From Oikopleura dioica (lineage: Eukaryota > Chordata > Appendicularia > Copelata > Oikopleuridae), in NCBI GenBank assembly GCA_907165135.1, contig OU015568.1, positions 6,394,501-6,458,500 on the forward strand: a stretch of DNA of 64,000 bases, written 5' to 3'. The notes beneath the pieces are model-generated. The model did not search any database. It was not told the origin of the DNA and saw only the letters and a list, made by a program, of their open reading frames with translations. Numbering within the stretch: the first letter of the stretch is position 1; each line of letters begins with the position of its first letter. Shown piece after piece: positions 11,547-23,120 of the stretch. The position numbers were made by a program, and so were the translations under genes.

Positions 11547-13307
11547 ATGGCGTTGACCCCCATCCGCCGGCGTCTCCAGCTGTCCGACATTTCCTCCGAC
11601 GGCTCTAGCCTCGGCCTCAACCTCTCAGCCATGTCTGACGATGTCTTCACTCCCCTTCCTTCCCTCGATTTGCCAACCGACTCGCCAAAGATCGGAAGCA
11701 ACAATCGTGTCCGCAGCGTTTCATCCCCTTTTGCCTCGCCACTCGCCTTGGCCAACCACAAGACAACGCTCACTTCAAGTCCACTCAGGCCATTGTCCGG
11801 CTCATCCCCCACCAAGGGACTCAAAGGCCTCGGCTTCAAAGTCGTCCGCAAGCGCCGATCGACCTTCAACGATTTCGCAGTGTCCAAGGCAAAGAACTTC
11901 CGCACCTCCAGCCCGCTCAAGCCAAAGAACAAAAACATCGTCGCCGCTCCATCTGTGCCCGATAGAGCCGCTGTCGACGACTATGTTCTCAAAGAGGTAA
12001 AGAGCAGCGATAACAACACACAAAAATACAAAAAGATAAAAGCGGCGTTAACAGATTTCTAACTGTATTGTTTCAGGACAACCTCTGCTCCACCCTCGAT
12101 AACAGCGAGTCTTTCAAGAAGCTCGAAAGCGCCGATATTATCATCAAGCGACCGCGGCTGAAACTCGGCCAAAGACGGGCTCCTCGGCCAGCGCCAGCTG
12201 ATCGGGCTGCCGCTCCTTCCAATCCCAACGAGTCGCCCATTTCCTTCCGGACCAAGTAAGCAAACCCTCCAAGCGAAGAGGAGCACCCTCCCCCACCCCG
12301 TAAACAAGGCGTCTTTGTACCCCGACCGCAGCGGCTCTCTTTGATACGCATCATTGAGGTCACTTTCGCCTTTCCCACCTTTACAGTCCCAATTTACAAC
12401 TAGGTCACGTGCAACAGTCACTAACGCGTTATTTCAGGCGATGTCTGAGCCTCCGCTCTCCCACGAGCTGCGCCTCCCGGGACATCCGAAGACGCAACAA
12501 ATCCGTCAACGACTTCAACATGCCGAAGAAGAATTCGATCGATGCGATCAATCCGCTCATGGATCGGGGCGATCTCGTCGGCGACTTCTCCAGGAAGCAA
12601 GCTTTGCCCACCACAACCGCCGGTCGACACTCCGACTTGAAATACATCTCCACCCAGACGATGGTCGACATGCTCCAAGGCAAAATTCCAATTGGTAAGT
12701 TAACACCTCAGCTTTTGCTTGTTTTACTCAGAATTTTGGACAAACACTGGCCAAAAGGATAAGCCCCAGCGCGAGTGTAGAATTTCACTAGCAATTTCTC
12801 GCTCAGCTGGAACGTTTTCAAAATTGATAAAACAAAAATTATTATAAGATGATTGTGATCTTTACGCTCAATTTAGACTACCTCATTGTTGACGCCCGCT
12901 ACCCGTACGAGTACAACGGCGGCCACATCAAAGGCGCCAAGAATCTCTACACCAAAGAACTGCTGGAAAACTACATGTACCAGAAGTCGCCATTCAACCC
13001 GAACCCAAAGCCGTTGAAGAAGCAAGTGATCATCTTCCACTGCGAGTTTTCCGTCGAGCGCGGCCCCGCTATGCTCAAGTACCTGCGCAAAATCGACCGA
13101 GCGCGCAACCAGTATCCCACTCTTGACTTTCCCGACATCTACCTCCTCAAGGGCGGCTACAAGCAACTCTACCTCGACTTTACCTCTGCCACGGACGTCC
13201 ACAGCGGAACCTACGCGCCGATGATCGACGCCAAGTACACCAAGGAGCTCCGCCACTTCCGACGCAAGTGCAAAACCCTCCCCGCTGGCAAAATGCTCGG
13301 CTTCTGA
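11547..13307 (+). CDS. CDC25: CDC25 dual-specificity phosphatase
   Basis: Activates cyclin-dependent kinases by removing inhibitory phosphates on the ATP loop. Four exons, 11547-11996, 12077-12255, 12438-12694 and 12877-13307, give about 439 residues. The N-terminal 250 residues are Ser/Pro-rich and probably regulatory. The C-terminal rhodanese-like catalytic domain has LVGDFS, a DARYPYEYNGGHIKGA segment (family DCRYPYEYxGGHI) and the phosphate loop HCEFSVERGP with the CX5R cysteine and arginine, then NQYPTLDFPDIYLLKGGY. The loop has valine where most CDC25 proteins have serine (HCEFSSERGP). The introns (80, 182 and 182 nt) are longer than the local norm. ATATTTAG at 11522-11529 before the start could be a trans-splice acceptor. 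Confidence 0.95.
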
Positions 13308-14221
13308 GTTGATCTTAGAAGCAAAACTTTAAAATACATGAAGTTCAACTAATTGCTATTTTCATGTGACTGAATACTGATACTGAATACTGTTGATTTT
13401 CAAACTTCGAAAACGCAAACTTTCAAACTTTACCAAAAAAATTCTCCTCCTTGTTTTCTGAAAATCAGCGGTAAATCAGCAAGTTTCTACCTCTTCTTGT
13501 AAATAATTTCCTTTTGTGTGTCTTTTGGTTTCTTACCTCTTACTTGTACCCAGGATGACTTTTGTACTTCAACTTTACAGAACTGAACCAACTTTAGCAT
13601 CAAAGTTACCAATAAAACTTTTTTTTCTTCGATTGAAAATATTCTTCTTTTTCTTTTTGCAGCTACTTGCAGGCCACAAATGGAAATTTCAATATATAAC
13701 AACGAAGACCCTCGGACGGGACTCGAAAAATGAATAACCAGAATTAAGGACCTGCAGGTCGAAAACGCTAGAAACAAGGAATTCAGAGTGTTGTACCACC
13801 CAGTGAACTGGTAAAAGCAAGGCAAGGATGGTTCAAGTTTAATAATAAAATCACAGTAATCCGTGGGAATAATCATTTGCGGGAGCAATTGACTTGCAAA
13901 TCGGCGGAACATCTAGCCGCGATTTGAATTTCAAGAGGCGAAATCCTCGCGAGTACAAAACCGAAACCGCCTCATCCGGTTTTTATCCACTGTGAAAGAG
14001 GTCACTGCCCCGTCACGCTCAAAGCCTTGCGCGGAACAAAATACACATCCCCCGAGTCCGGTAAATACCCTTACACCGATTGATCCACGGGCGATTACTT
14101 CTTCTAAACCTAAACATCGCATAATGTGCCCCATATTGGGAGGTTCAATAGGCTCGGGAAAATAAAGCCAGAAATTGTGAAGTTCATCAAATATCTAAAA
14201 AAGGGTTGAAATCGACCCCAT
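13308..14221. other. Intergenic stretch downstream of CDC25
   Basis: No supported gene. A minus-strand frame of 141 codons at 13487-13912 lacks a recognisable domain, and its stretch includes simple T/C-rich tracts (13620-13660). Nothing else stands out. Confidence 0.4.
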
Positions 14222-14327
14222 GGGCTCAAGAACCTGTGTGGAAAACCTAAGTCAGAGTCTGAGAGATCTTTTATGAAAGAAGAGTTTTTCAGACCCTGAC
14301 TCAGGTCTTTACACAGGTTGCCGAGCA
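14222..14327. repeat. AP-1 hairpin element, copy C
   Basis: Short copy of the inverted-repeat family. The left arm is GGCTCAAGAACCTGTGTGG and the right arm ends CACAGGTTGCCGAGC. The left TGAGTCA core has decayed to TAAGTCA, while the right core TGACTCA is intact. The loop is only about 30 bp. It lies between convergent CDC25 and the zinc-finger gene. Confidence 0.8.
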
Positions 14328-14875
14328 AGGCGACCTAGAGAAGGACCTTTGGTATGACTCGAAAAAGTTAAGCCTCTTGAAACGGTATTTTTATATTTTG
14401 AAAATGAAAGATTTGTTGAACTTGTTCTTGACAAATCCGCTTCCTCATTTCGCCGGAACACGGCGCCAATTTGACCGGCTGGTATTTGGAGAAAAATTTA
14501 AATTCGAATATTTTTAATCCGCTTTACTCGCGCTCCCCGGCGTGCGAAAATTGTCAACCCCGCGCACTCGCACTCTCGAAAAATATTTAGCGCTTATCTG
14601 CAACTTGGTCTTGCGGTTGTTTATAATTCCAAAGATAAACAGGTTATCCGTGTTAGTGAAACTTGACAAAATTTTCGCGGGCTTCACAGCTTGCTCGGGC
14701 ATTCTTCCGAAATCCCTCTTCAAACCAAAACATGAAATATTTTGATAAGATGATGTAAGCCCTGCTTTTTTGAAAATAATTATTAGGCAATTTTAATTTC
14801 CTGCAAAAACTTTGAACAATCAATTTACCGGTTACAACTGTAAGCCGAGCATACAGTAAGATAGGTTGGTTTAAA
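14328..14875. other. Intergenic stretch between convergent genes
   Basis: A/T-rich, without a gene. Probably the 3' flank of the zinc-finger gene on the minus strand. Confidence 0.4.
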
Positions 14876-16452
14876 TTATTCTGGTGCTTTATTCTGAGAA
14901 CTTTCGCCAGTAAATAAATGAGGATTTCGTAGTTTTATCGATGCAACACAAGTGACAGTGTGTATTCTCATGTCTCCATACGTTCCAAACGCCTTATTGC
15001 ATCCCTCACAATGGTAATACTCTATCTTCTGATGGAATCGTTGGTTGTGGGTAGTGAGCTTGTCTGCCGAGAAGAACCATTCGTCACAGTGCGCTTCTTC
15101 ACATTCGAAGAGCTGGATGTTTAGATGACGGAGGACGTGATGATCGTAGCGGTTTGTCTTGAAGAGGTATCTGAAATTCGGGTAAGTTGATGGCCTTTGC
15201 AGAGCTTTCTCGAGATAAAGACTCTGTTCCATGAATCTCGGGTTCAGAGGATTTCTGCGCTCGACCAATCAGAGGCAGGATGGAAAGATTCTTTATCATG
15301 AGGAGCTCCTGTAAGAATTGTGTTTACCTGGCTCCGCAAAATTTACAAGTGTCAAGGTCATTAGAATGGATTCGCCGATGATACTCGCGTCTAGTATTAT
15401 CCCTCAGAACGCCATTACAGCTCTCGACTTCGCACAGCATTTGATCGATTTCGTCCCTTTTAATCATCTTGCTGAGTTTTTTTCTCGCTGTTCCATGAAA
15501 CTGGCTGCTATGTTTGTTCAACGCTTGTTTACTGTATCCAACATAGTGGCAGTCTTTATGCTTGCAGGGGTGGGCGCCGTAGTCATGGAATACTTGGCAA
15601 TGATAAGTGAGACAATCCGGTTTGTGCGCTGTCCGGAACGTGCATCCTTTCCCGGCTGTGCAGTGGATTTCCGGGAGTTCACCACCTTTATAGTCATCGA
15701 ATAGACTTCGGACATGGTAGAGGATCTTTATGTTTTCGCGGGGCACGCCCATTTCTATCAGTCGATCCCAATACTCGGCTGGAACTTCGGTCTTGACGGA
15801 GAATGCTCCCAGCTCGCTTTGTATAGTTTAATTATGAAAAATTAACGAAAAGATACGTTGAAATTTTACTAATATGATAATACTCGAAAAATTTAAACCA
15901 TTGCCTTGTTTTCGTGCTTTCTTTTTCAGGCATTCCCTTTTTTGAGCCCTTATTTATCGGAATCAGACGATCGACGATTTCACCAGCGTCGCTGCTAGAA
16001 TCCTCCAAATCCCGACGTTGGGGAGGACGCTGAATAGCAAAACTCAACTGGGTTGTAGTTTCGGCAGGTTCGGAATCTGGCAGTTCGCAATTTTCTTGCT
16101 TCTTTTTCTTCTTGTGTTTCCTCTTCTTTTTCTTGATTATTTCAACTGTTCGTTCAGTTTCTTGAGTCTCGGGGCTGGGCTCTTTTGATTTTTTCTTCTT
16201 CTTTCTTTTCTTGCGCCTTTCTCGTGATTCCTCTTCATGATCTTCTCTTGGTTCGTGATAATAGTCGACTCTGAACTCTGCTGCTGGCGTTTTCTTGTGC
16301 TTTTTGAGTTTTTTCTTCTTTTTCTCTGGCGCTTCTTGATCTATTTCATGATCTGCGTTTCGCTTTTTGCCGCTTTTGTGGTCGATTTCTGGAGCAAGTG
16401 GGGATTCGGACTTCCTCTTCTTTTTCTTTTTCCGTTTTTTGTCCGATGACAT
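14876..16452 (-). CDS. Lysine-rich C2H2 zinc-finger protein
   Basis: Three exons, 16452-15899, 15816-15328 and 15170-14876, give 445 residues. The first 185 are dominated by Lys/Arg/Glu blocks (KKRKKKKKRK, KKKKKLKKHKK), which would act as nuclear or nucleolar targeting and RNA/DNA-binding tracts. The C-terminal half has several Cys2-His2 fingers: C-x5-C-x12-H-x4-H types (CTAGKGCTF..., CKHKDCHYV...H..QFH), CKFCGARYLFKTNRYDHHVLRH built across an intron, CEEAHCDEWFF...H, and CEGCNKAFGTYGDMRIH. The finger spacing is irregular, unlike KRAB arrays. The start follows a likely trans-splice acceptor (CATTCAG, then AAATAATG). I do not recognise an orthologue. Linking exon 1 to exon 2 (82-nt intron, phase 2) is inferred from frame; the two halves could be separate genes. 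Confidence 0.7.
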
Positions 16453-16615
16453 TATTTCTGAATGATGGAAATTGGCAGATTTTCCATTGACTATCAGTTT
16501 TATCAGTACAATCACGAGTACAATAAATAAATTAACGACAGAAGGAGGTATTTTCGAGGTAATCTTGCATTCTAATCAAAAACTTTATGTACAGTGAATT
16601 CGTATATACTATAGT

Positions 16616-17632
16616 CTATTCAACCGAGCTCCAGAATTCTTCGAGAATACGGGCTGTTTCTTTTGCTTGGGGGAGGAAAAAGTGATGGTTTCCGGGTAAA
16701 AACACTTCAGTCGTATTCTTCTTCTTCCTTATTTCTTCGCTGAATTGTTGAACACCAGGAATATCAAAAAGTGCCATAGTTGGATTGTTTGGATCAACGC
16801 CGCCGAATGGGTTGCTATCTTTGCCGATTATTCTCAATATTGGCATGTCAAGGTGATCTAGCAAATATTCGTTTTCGGACGCTAGAAACGAAGGGTAGTT
16901 TGGAATCAGCATCGGTCCATTGAGGCGAATGTCTCGGGCGAAATGACCGCCAGTCTTTTCTTCGTTCCATTTTACGCCGCGCTCGAGCCAGAGATCTTGA
17001 AATTCCGACGGAATCGTACTTTTTTGGAGGCGTTTCTTGAGCTCCTCTCTTGAAATAATCTTGGGATTCGCATCTGGCTTACTATCAAAAATATATATTT
17101 CCCGATCATCTAGAATAAAGCATTACCTGTGATAAGTTCCTTCTAGCGCTTTTCTCTGCGTGAATAAATACATATTGTTGGCGATTGTTATGACGCCATG
17201 AGCATCAAGAATAGTAAAGCTCTGAACATCATCAGAACTGACCGCTAAACTTGGCGTCAACGAGTTTCCAGAGAAGCTGTGTCCGACGAAATGATACTTT
17301 CCGTAGTCCATCCGATCGAGAATTTCAATCATGAACTTTGGCAGTTCTGAGTGACTGTAATTCCAGGGCCAAGAGACGTGGTCTGAGTGTCCGTGACCTG
17401 GGAGGTCGATGGCGAGGACTTCAACGTCGGATCTTGTCATGTGAGAGATCATCGGCTCGAAGACTGCGAGATGATCCATCCAACCATGCAGGAGCACTGC
17501 ACTAGAGTAAGATACAGTTACAAATAGTGAGGAAGTAATAGTATACCGTTGCGGCGCTCCCTGGTTCCAAATTTTGTAAGCTACATTACCCCAGGTGCAC
17601 TTGAGAAAACCCTCTTTCGCGACTCGATTCAT
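16616..17632 (-). CDS. Serine hydrolase-like alpha/beta hydrolase, paralogue A
   Basis: Three exons, 17632-17547, 17501-17127 and 17081-16616, with two 45-nt introns, give 308 residues. The alpha/beta-hydrolase fold is shown by the oxyanion strand LLHGWMD, AIDLPGHGHSD, the nucleophile elbow GHSFSG and a C-terminal catalytic histidine in PGNHHFF. The lid segment (FQDLWLERGVKWNEE) and overall length match the SERHL/SERHL2 family, whose substrates are poorly known. An acidic member (IGKDSNPFGGVD) probably supplies the third triad residue. TTCTTTCTTAG lies 6 bases before the start, so the mRNA is probably trans-spliced. It follows paralogue B by 84 bp on the same strand, which suggests one operon. 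Confidence 0.85.
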
Positions 17633-17716
17633 CTCCTTCTAAGAAAGAAAAATTGTTCAATTGTTCGAATAATTGTACTTAAAATTGAAGAATCAGGGAA
17701 AAATTGACAGAATAAA

Positions 17717-18736
17717 TTAAGCTCGTTCAACTGAGTCCCAGAATAGCTCGATTTCTTTCGCTACATTTTCTGCTTGTTCGAGAAAGAAATGATGATTTCC
17801 AGGCATAACGATGTCTTTGACGTTTGGTTTCTTCGACAACTCGTCGCTAAATCTCAAGCATCCTACAGCGTCAAAATCTTTCATGTTTTTAATTCTAGGA
17901 TCCAATCCACCATACGGCCTCGGACTACCGCTCAGACTTTCTTCGCCGCTTATTCTCAAGATCGGCAACGTCAACTGTTCGAGTAAATGATCCTCTCTTC
18001 CGAGAAATGCCGGGAAGTTGGGGATGAACATGTTGCCGTTCAACCTCACATCTCGAGAGAAATGACCATGAGTTTTTGCTTCATTCCAGCGGACTCCGCG
18101 CTCTAGCCAGAGGTCTTGAAAGTCAGGTGGGATGGAACTCTTCTGAAGGCGTTTTTTCAGCTCTTCTCTCGAGTAGATTTTTGGGTTCGCGACTTTTTTG
18201 CTTTTCATGCTTTCAAATAGTTCGTTCTTTTCATAGTGTAACACTTCTTTTTACAGTGATCCTTTTACAAGCATTTTTCCTATGGTAACTTGCCTCGAGA
18301 TTCTCCCTCTGCGATTTTATGTACGTATCGTCTCTAACTGTCAAAACACCGTGTACATCGAGAATTGTAAAGCTTTGAACTTCGTCGGAACTCACCGCCA
18401 AGCTTGGTGTAACCGAGTTCCCTGAAAAACTATGCCCAACATAATGATATTTCGTGTAGTTCATTCGGTCCAAAATCTCAAAAACGTATTTCGGTAGTTC
18501 GGAATGACTGTAATTCCAGGGCCAAGAAACATGGTCCGAAAAGCCATGGCCCGGTAGATCAGCTGCGAATATTTCAACGTCTGTTCGTTTCAAATGCGAA
18601 ATAAGGGGCTCAAATAAACCAAGGTTGTCCATCCAGCCATGCAAGAACACCGCGCTAGAATAAGTAAAAAGGGGCATAAAAGGCTGCAAAACCGTTGTTT
18701 CTTCTTTTACTTGCCTTCTTTTACTGCTCGACTCAT
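17717..18736 (-). CDS. Serine hydrolase-like alpha/beta hydrolase, paralogue B
   Basis: Tandem copy of the gene below it. Exons 18736-18711, 18654-18290 and 18243-17717 (introns 56 and 46 nt) give 305 residues. The catalytic parts are kept: FLHGWMD, GHSFSG, PGNHHFF. The intron phases match paralogue A. The first exon is only 26 nt: it keeps the start (MSRAVKEG, against MNRVAKEG in A) but the next 20 residues of A, which should form the first beta strands of the fold, are missing. An acceptor-like TTTTCTTAG precedes the start. Either the protein has a shortened sheet or a small exon was missed; the 56-nt intron has no room for one. Confidence 0.8.
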
Positions 18737-19159
18737 GCAACTCGACTCTTCTAAGAAAATACACTAATATGCTTGAAATTCCATCTGATTTGGAACAGCA
18801 TTTCAAGCTTGAAAAGATAGAACTTTGAATTTTATTCTTGTTAGGGACGACACACGAAATTCATTTCGAGGGCTTTAGTTGAAGCTAAATTTTGATGCTT
18901 TCAAATTTAGCAGGAAAGCGTCAGAATACTAATAAATAGATAAAACATACTTATGAACTTCCGGAGAGAATTTGCACTTTTAATAAATAGGAAAAGACGA
19001 AATCTACAAGTAACCTACTGAACTTAACAAACTATTGTCTGGGAACGGATAGATTTGTCTTTGTTGGGAATATTTTTACTATGAACAGGTGACAATAGAA
19101 TTACGTTAGCAACAGGTATGGTACAGGCAGAAGACGTTTTTATTTAGTGTTGAATGCGT
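18737..19159. other. Intergenic gap, no gene seen
   Basis: A/T-rich spacer of 423 bp between SDHA and the hydrolase pair, all transcribed leftward. It must hold the SDHA 3' UTR and possibly the promoter or intercistronic region of the hydrolases. Confidence 0.4.
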
Positions 19160-21352
19160 CTAGTAGACTCGGAGAGTTGGTGGAACGGAGGCGCATTCTT
19201 CTTCGTTGAGGGTGTTGTCGATGACGCCTCGGTAGTGAAGAGTGACCTTGGGAAATCGGGTAAAATATCGATGGAAAATGGGCGATTTACCTTTCCAGTC
19301 TCGGGGTCGATGAGAGACATAGTGTGCTTTCGCCAGTGCTCTTCCATTGGTTTTTCGGTCTGACCTTCGAGGGGCTTGGAATAGTCGAATTCATCAACTC
19401 GGTCCTGGAAAAGAAGACATCAGGATATGATCGAGAAATCAAGCTTTACCTGGAAGTCCTCTCGGGCGTGCGCGCCTCGGGATTCTTTTCGAGCGCAAGC
19501 AGATTCCATGGTCATTCGAGCGTTGATCATCAAGTTCTGGAGTTCGAGAGATTCGATCAAGTCAGTGTTCCAGATCTAAATTGATTTCAATCAAGGAAAA
19601 TGCCAAAAGGAAGAAATTTTACCATTCCTCGGTCATAGACTTTCATGTTCTTCATGTCATCGTAGACTTCCTGGGTGAGTTCGCAGCCTTCTTCGAGGGT
19701 ATCAGCGGTTCGGAAGACAGCAGCGTTGTTCTGCATAACCTTCTGCATTTGAGTTCGGAGGGCAGCGGTGTTGATCTCACCATCGGCCATTCGGATCTAG
19801 GACGAATAAATGATGGTTAAAATAAAAATTCTCTTACTCGATCAATGTTAGCAATAGATTCTTCACCATCAGTAGGCTTGACTGGAGTGAAGTCATCACC
19901 AGGCTTGCATTCTTCAGTGATGGTATGAGCACAAGCTCGGCCAAAGACAACCAAATCGAGAAGAGAGTTGGCTCCGAGTCGGTTGGCACCGTGGACGGAA
20001 GCGCAAGCAGTTTCACCAGCAGCGTAGAGGCCGCCGACGATCTTGTCGTTGCCGTTCTGGTCGAGGGTGAGGACCTGGCCCTTCCAGTTGGTGGGAACGC
20101 CACCCATGTTGTAGTGGACGGTTGGGAGGACGGGAATGGGTTCCTTGGTGACATCGACGCCAGCGAAGATCTTGGCGGTCTCGGAGATACCAGGAAGTCG
20201 AGTGTTGAGCTGTTCGACTGGAAGATGGTGGAGCTGGAGGTAGACGTGATCCTTGTCCTGGCCAACACCTCGACCGGCTCGGATTTCCATGGTAGAAGCT
20301 CGGGAGACAACGTCTCGAGAGGCAAGATCCTTGGCAGTTGGGGCGTATCGCTCCATGTATCGCTCACCCTCGGAGTTGATGAGGATACCACCTTCACCTC
20401 GGCAGCCTTCGGTGATCAAGCAACCAGCGCCGTAGATACCGGTAGGGTGGAACTGGACGAATTCGAGATCGGAGTTGTAAAGACCAGCACGGGAGACCAT
20501 GGACATACCGTCACCAGTACAGGCGTGAGCGGAAGTGCACGATTGCCAGGCTCGGCCGTAACCGCCAGTGGCGAGGACGGTGTTCTTAGCGTTGAATCGA
20601 TGGATGGTTCCGTCTTCCATGCAGATGGCCATGCAACCAATGCAGTTGCCCTCGTCGTCCATGATCAAATCGGTGGCGAAGTACTCGATGAAATAGGCGG
20701 TATCGTAGTAAAGCGATCGGCCGTAAAGAGTATGGAGAAGGGAGTGACCGGTTCGGTCGGCGACACAGCAGCATCGATGGGCCTGGCCACCCTTGCCGTA
20801 CTTGAGAGACTGACCACCGAAAGCTCGCTGGTAGATCTTTCCTTCGGGAGTTCGGGAGAAGGGCATTCCGTAGTTTTCGAGTTCGATGACGGCATCGGGA
20901 GCTTCTCGAGTCATGTAGTGAATGGCGTCCTGGTCACCGAGCCAATCGGAACCCTTGACAGTGTCGTACATGTGGTACTTCCAGCTGTCTTCTTCCATAT
21001 TGCCGAGAGCGGCGTTGATTCCACCCTGGGCGGCGACGGTGTGGGATCGAGTAGGGAAAAGCTGGAAAAGAGAGGTTGAAAGAGGGAAAGGTGAGGATAG
21101 ATTTTTACCTTAGTGATGCAAGCAGTGTGGAAACCAGCTTCAGAGAGACCGAAAGCGGCGCGGAGACCAGCTCCACCAGCACCGATGACGAGAGCATCGA
21201 ATTTGTGGTCAATGATTTCATAAGAGTTGGCAACCTGGAGACGTTTATTAGGGAGGAAAAGGGGATGAATGAACTCTGACCTTTTGCTGACCAACGACGG
21301 AGGAGGATCGGCCGGCGAAATGAAGCCCCCGACGAGCGACTTTATGGATCAT
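19160..21352 (-). CDS. SDHA: Succinate dehydrogenase flavoprotein subunit
   Basis: Oxidises succinate to fumarate and passes electrons through FAD to the iron-sulphur subunit of mitochondrial complex II. Seven exons (21352-21281, 21234-21109, 21061-19838, 19796-19623, 19575-19450, 19404-19291, 19246-19160) with introns of 41-47 nt give 640 residues, near the usual length. The N-terminus ([18 protein letters not shown]) is a mitochondrial presequence. FAD-binding features are visible: [33 protein letters not shown] (with the flavin-linking histidine region), LATGGYGRA and [15 protein letters not shown]. The C-terminus is [11 protein letters not shown]. Codon bias is strong and produces a 384-codon antisense frame, in line with high expression. 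TAATTTAG, then AGAGGATG, suggests trans-splicing at the start. Confidence 0.98.
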
Positions 21353-21673
21353 CCTCTCTAAATTAATATTTTTTGCTCTTTTGTAGATTTTGATTCCCCT
21401 TATTTTTGAAACCGCGAGGACTGAAAGCGCGCAAGAATGAGGTAACTGTGACGTAATTCATTGACAGAATATGCTGGAGATCAGCGCCGCGAGCAGTAAA
21501 GGCTTTACTGTAAAGCGAAGCTCGAGGACCAATCGATGCCCCGGGAGAATCGGAAAGAAGAAAAAACGGTGGTGGAGTTTGTTTTGCCGCGATTTTTTGA
21601 CAAGATAAATGAAGAAAATGGGTTCACGCAAAGGGAGTAAGGCAGTAGTGATAACTTGGAAGTTATAAGAAGG
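21353..21673. other. Intergenic gap between RAD51D-like gene and SDHA
   Basis: 321 bp with no open frame of note. It contains the SDHA promoter or intercistronic region. Confidence 0.4.
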
Positions 21674-22993
21674 TTATGTAAGAGTATGATTCTCTTCGTC
21701 TTTTTCGCGTAATTTCAAGTGCAGCGAAATCTCATGATTCGACGATGTTTTTCCTGAAAAACGAGTTAACTGACCGTTTTATAAAAGGAAAGTGAGCCCA
21801 AACCTTTAAAAAGCGCTATCCACGGGTCAAACATCTGCTCAGCGTAAATTTCTTTGTGTGATTTTTGACTGATGATTCGGTAGACTTCCTCCGACGTTCC
21901 GGTTTTTTGAAGATTGAGGATAAAGACGAGGTTTGTTCGTTTGGCGATTTTGCGAAGAATGTGCATGAAGGAAAGAGGAGCATCTTTGTTCACCGCGAAT
22001 TGAGATGCTGGGTAGAACAGGTTTTCCAAGCCTTTTCTATGGTTTTTAAAATTATATTCAAAACATCATATCAACCGCTATCTTCATTTCCGACTTCAGT
22101 ACCGATGAAAAACCCTAGCCATGAGCAAAACAACCTTCAAATTGTGATGCCACAACGTAACTTTGTTAATAACATCTTTTTGAAGCACATTCTACTGATT
22201 CAAGTTTTGAAAATTAAAAATTTGATGATCCGAAATTACAGAGCTTTGATCCCTTCAGTATTCTAGAGATACTCAAAGAAAATCAAAAATTCAAAACTCG
22301 AATGACAAAAACCGCAGCGTCTCGGCAAATGTCCCCAGCGAGTAAACATTTACGTTCAATAAAGCATCGTCGTTTTTCGGAAGAAAAAGGCCGCTGTTCA
22401 AAGTTTCGCCGATGCAAGTCGCGAATCTCGCCGAAAACTCTTCCATGATTTCACTCATCAGTTCTTTCACCATGTCGTGTTCTCCTTCGTGCTGCGAGAA
22501 GAGTACGATCTCTCCGGGAGTGAATCCGCCTTCGAGGTAGTCGTTTATTCCTTCTTCCAAGCATTCGATTTTTTCGGGATCTTCTGGGAGCAATTTTGGT
22601 GGGCGGAGGAATTCAGAGTTTTGGAGGAAATAATCGCGCATTTGAAGGATTTGCTTGATTGTCAAATTGCATGACTCATCTAGCTAGAAATAAAGTTTTA
22701 TCGAAACGCCTCAAAGTTCTCTCAGAAGAACCCTGAGTCAGGTTTTTACATTGCGAGCCCAGATAATTTTTTTGTAATAAATAAATTACGAATATTAATC
22801 ATAAGATGAGTTCTATTATTAAATAATGATAATCTCAGAAAAATAATTTATTAAAAAAATATTTTCATAAAAATAAATTAACCTGTGTAAGCGAAGCCCT
22901 TAAAAAATCAGCAGCATTCTCTATTCCTTTATTCGCCAATGACTGTATATCTTCATCTTTCAAAAACGGAAACTGTCTCTTATCAAAAAACAT
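21674..22993 (-). CDS. RAD51D-like protein with degenerate ATPase motifs
   Basis: Six exons (22993-22883, 22683-22313, 22262-22240, 22175-22103, 22036-21804, 21753-21674) give 296 residues. Residues 1-55 (FPFLKDEDIQSLANKGIENA, a linker, then LTIKQILQMRDYF) match the small N-terminal helical domain of RAD51D. The core keeps the order of a RecA fold: a GGFTPGEIVLF strand where Walker A should be, a VNVYSLGTFAETLRILKG helix, LKVVLLMARVF at the Walker B strand, and a helix-strand HILRKIAKRTNLVFIL that in RAD51D precedes the VTN loop. The Walker A GxxGxGKT is replaced by SQHEGEHDM, and the Walker B aspartate is absent. It is therefore probably unable to hydrolyse ATP and, if functional, structural. 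Small exons 3 and 4 are the least certain parts. Confidence 0.6.
22729..22760. repeat. Half copy of the AP-1 hairpin element (G)
   Basis: CCCTGAGTCAGGTTTTTACA followed by TTGCGAGCCCAG matches one arm of the hairpin family, including the outer end GAGCCC. No partner arm is present. It lies in the 199-nt first intron of the RAD51D-like gene, four times longer than the gene's other introns. Confidence 0.65.
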
Positions 22994-23120
22994 TCAATTT
23001 TTCTGAAAACTCTTGAAGAATGGTTCGCGCGGCGCAGAAGGAAAAATATGACTCATCGCGCGCGCCAGTTACGTAACACTTCTGAAAAATTGAAATTGAG
23101 AGAAAGATTGAATAAAAACG
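22994..23120. promoter_or_regulatory. Divergent promoter region, 127 bp
   Basis: The start codons of the minus-strand RAD51D-like gene (22993) and the plus-strand coiled-coil gene (23121) are only 127 bp apart. Both promoters, or one bidirectional promoter, must lie here. The leftward start has an acceptor-like GTTTTCAG nine bases upstream. No TATA box is obvious. Confidence 0.5.

Noticed and set aside
13487-13912. 141-codon minus-strand open frame downstream of CDC25
   Set aside because: No recognisable family, low-complexity pyrimidine tracts, and no promoter or acceptor evidence.
19925-21079. Plus-strand open frame of 384 codons
   Set aside because: Exact antisense of SDHA, created by its codon bias.
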